DNA of 64,000 nucleotides from Halichoerus grypus (taxonomy: Eukaryota; Chordata; Mammalia; Carnivora; Phocidae), in assembly GCF_964656455.1 (NCBI RefSeq), contig NC_135722.1, forward strand, positions 86,919,313 through 86,983,312, given 5' to 3'. The notes beneath the pieces are model-generated. The model ran no database searches. It saw only the letters and a program-made list of their open reading frames with translations, and was not told where the DNA came from. The translations under genes and the position numbers were made by a program. This document shows, one piece after another, positions 63,145 through 64,000 of the stretch; within the stretch, counting starts at the first letter, position 1; each line of letters starts with the position of its first letter.

Positions 63145-63690
63145 CTTTTCATCAGGTTCACCAACTATTAACATTTTGCCACATTCACTCTCGTTACTGT
63201 ATGTATTATTGTCATTTTTTTTTTTGCTGAACCATTTGAGAGTATTGCAGACATTGTACCCCTACATTTTTCAGCATTCGTCTCTGAAGAATAAGAACGT
63301 TCTCTCGGGGTGCCTGGGTGGCTCAGTTGCTTAAGCGTCTGCCTTCGGCTCAGGTCATGATCCTGGGGTTCTGGGATTGAGCCCGACATCGGGCTCCCTG
63401 CTCAGCAGAGAGTGTGCTTCTCCCTCTCCCTCTGTGTGCTCTCTCTCTCTCTCTCAAATAAATAAATAAAATCTTAAAAAAAAAAAAATTCTCTTACATA
63501 ACCACAAATGATCATATTCAGAGATACTGTAAATACAGAATTTTTCTGTACTTAAATTCTGTATATAAGTGTAAAACGTAACACAGGCATGATGTTACCT
63601 AATATATAGTCCATATTCCCATCTCACCAGTTGTTCCAGTGAGCATTTTTTCTGCTCCATGTCTCTTTAGTGAGCATGTAATTTCCAAAC
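63145..63690 (-). mobile_element. Old LINE fragment
   Basis: GAACCATTTGAGAGTATTGC and TATAGTCCATATTCCCATCT resemble the old LINE text also seen near 42-44 kb. Split by the sense SINE at 63307. Confidence 0.5.
63307..63487 (+). mobile_element. Can-SINE
   Basis: Sense copy GGGGTGCCTGGGTGGCTC to AATAAAATCTT-poly(A), inside LINE-like sequence. Confidence 0.92.
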
Positions 63691-63706
63691 CAGCAGATGC
63701 TTTTTA

Positions 63707-63913
63707 TTTATTTTTATTTTTTTAAAAGATTTATTTATTTGAGAGAGAGTGAGAGCACATGCAGGGGGGAGGGGCAGAGGGAGAGGGAGAATCTCAAACA
63801 GACTCCCTGCTGAGTGCAGAACCGTCACAAGGCTTGAACCCACAACCTTGAGATCATGATTTGAGCTGAAATCCAGAGTTGGATGCTTAACTGACTGAGC
63901 CACCCAGGCACCC
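63707..63913 (-). mobile_element. Can-SINE
   Basis: Antisense older copy; CAGCAGATGCTTTTTA on both sides (63691-63706, 63914-63929). Confidence 0.92.
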
Positions 63914-63965
63914 CAGCAGATGCTTTTTAGTTCTCTATTTGGTCCGTGCACAGCATCTATAGTCT

Positions 63966-64000
63966 TTTTTTTTTTAATTTTATTTTTAGCAAGCTCTACA
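63966..64000 (-). mobile_element. Probable short Can-SINE, cut by window end
   Basis: Poly(T) then TTAATTTTATTTTTAGCAAG and CTCTACA resembles the 3' end of the short antisense forms at 43150 and 43632. Confidence 0.5.

Larger units (their letters stand above)
58033..64000 (+). other. NFRKB: NFRKB intron 3 (partial)
   Basis: At least 6 kb. No exon encoding the next expected segment was found. Mostly antisense LINE sequence (58190-61270) with nested Can-SINEs, unique sequence (61280-62050, 62240-62840), a second inverted-repeat transposon copy (62843-63144), LINE-like sequence (63145-63690) and three more SINEs. Confidence 0.75.

Overview
The window is nuclear DNA from a carnivoran mammal. It contains the 3' two thirds of PRDM10 and the 5' end of NFRKB, both on the + strand and arranged head to tail. 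The evidence for the lineage is about 43 copies of the tRNA-derived Can-SINE (GGGGCGCCTGGGTGGCTC head, CT-rich body, AATAAAATCTT-poly(A) tail). The form of the body and tail looks arctoid (bear/seal/mustelid side) rather than the dog or cat form; this is inference from memory of the subfamilies.

Positions 1-50,110 are PRDM10. Eighteen coding exons run from 4030 to a TAA at 47301. All have AG/GT borders and compatible phases, and together they give 1,052 residues. The first ~98 residues and the promoter lie upstream of the window. The encoded order is: acidic linker, zinc knuckle, PR/SET domain, first C2H2 finger, RG-rich/AT-hook-like segment, nine more C2H2 fingers, and a Gln/Thr-rich C-terminal region. 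A SINE-free 3' UTR of ~2.8 kb ends at two AATAAA signals near 50,070-50,090.

Positions 50,110-51,480 are a short intergenic spacer with three SINEs and a MIR. A TATA-less CpG island with many GC boxes (51,560-52,080) carries the non-coding first exon of NFRKB (donor at 51795/51796). The ATG of NFRKB is at 54693. Two coding exons (54693-54827, 57831-58032) give residues 1-112 plus one base, covering the start of the DEUBAD region. The rest of the gene lies to the right.

The introns hold Can-SINEs (30 antisense, 13 sense), MIRs, antisense L1 and older LINE pieces, a MaLR-type LTR, a solo LTR inside a LINE, a younger solo LTR with a perfect 6-bp duplication, two copies of a short inverted-repeat DNA transposon, and microsatellites. 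The most interesting non-repeat signal is a candidate 12-nt in-frame microexon (21028-21039). It lies in the PRDM10 intron just before the main zinc-finger exon and has a UGC-rich upstream tract of the kind used by neuronal microexons. I found no CRISPR array, rRNA, stand-alone tRNA gene or new multigene system.
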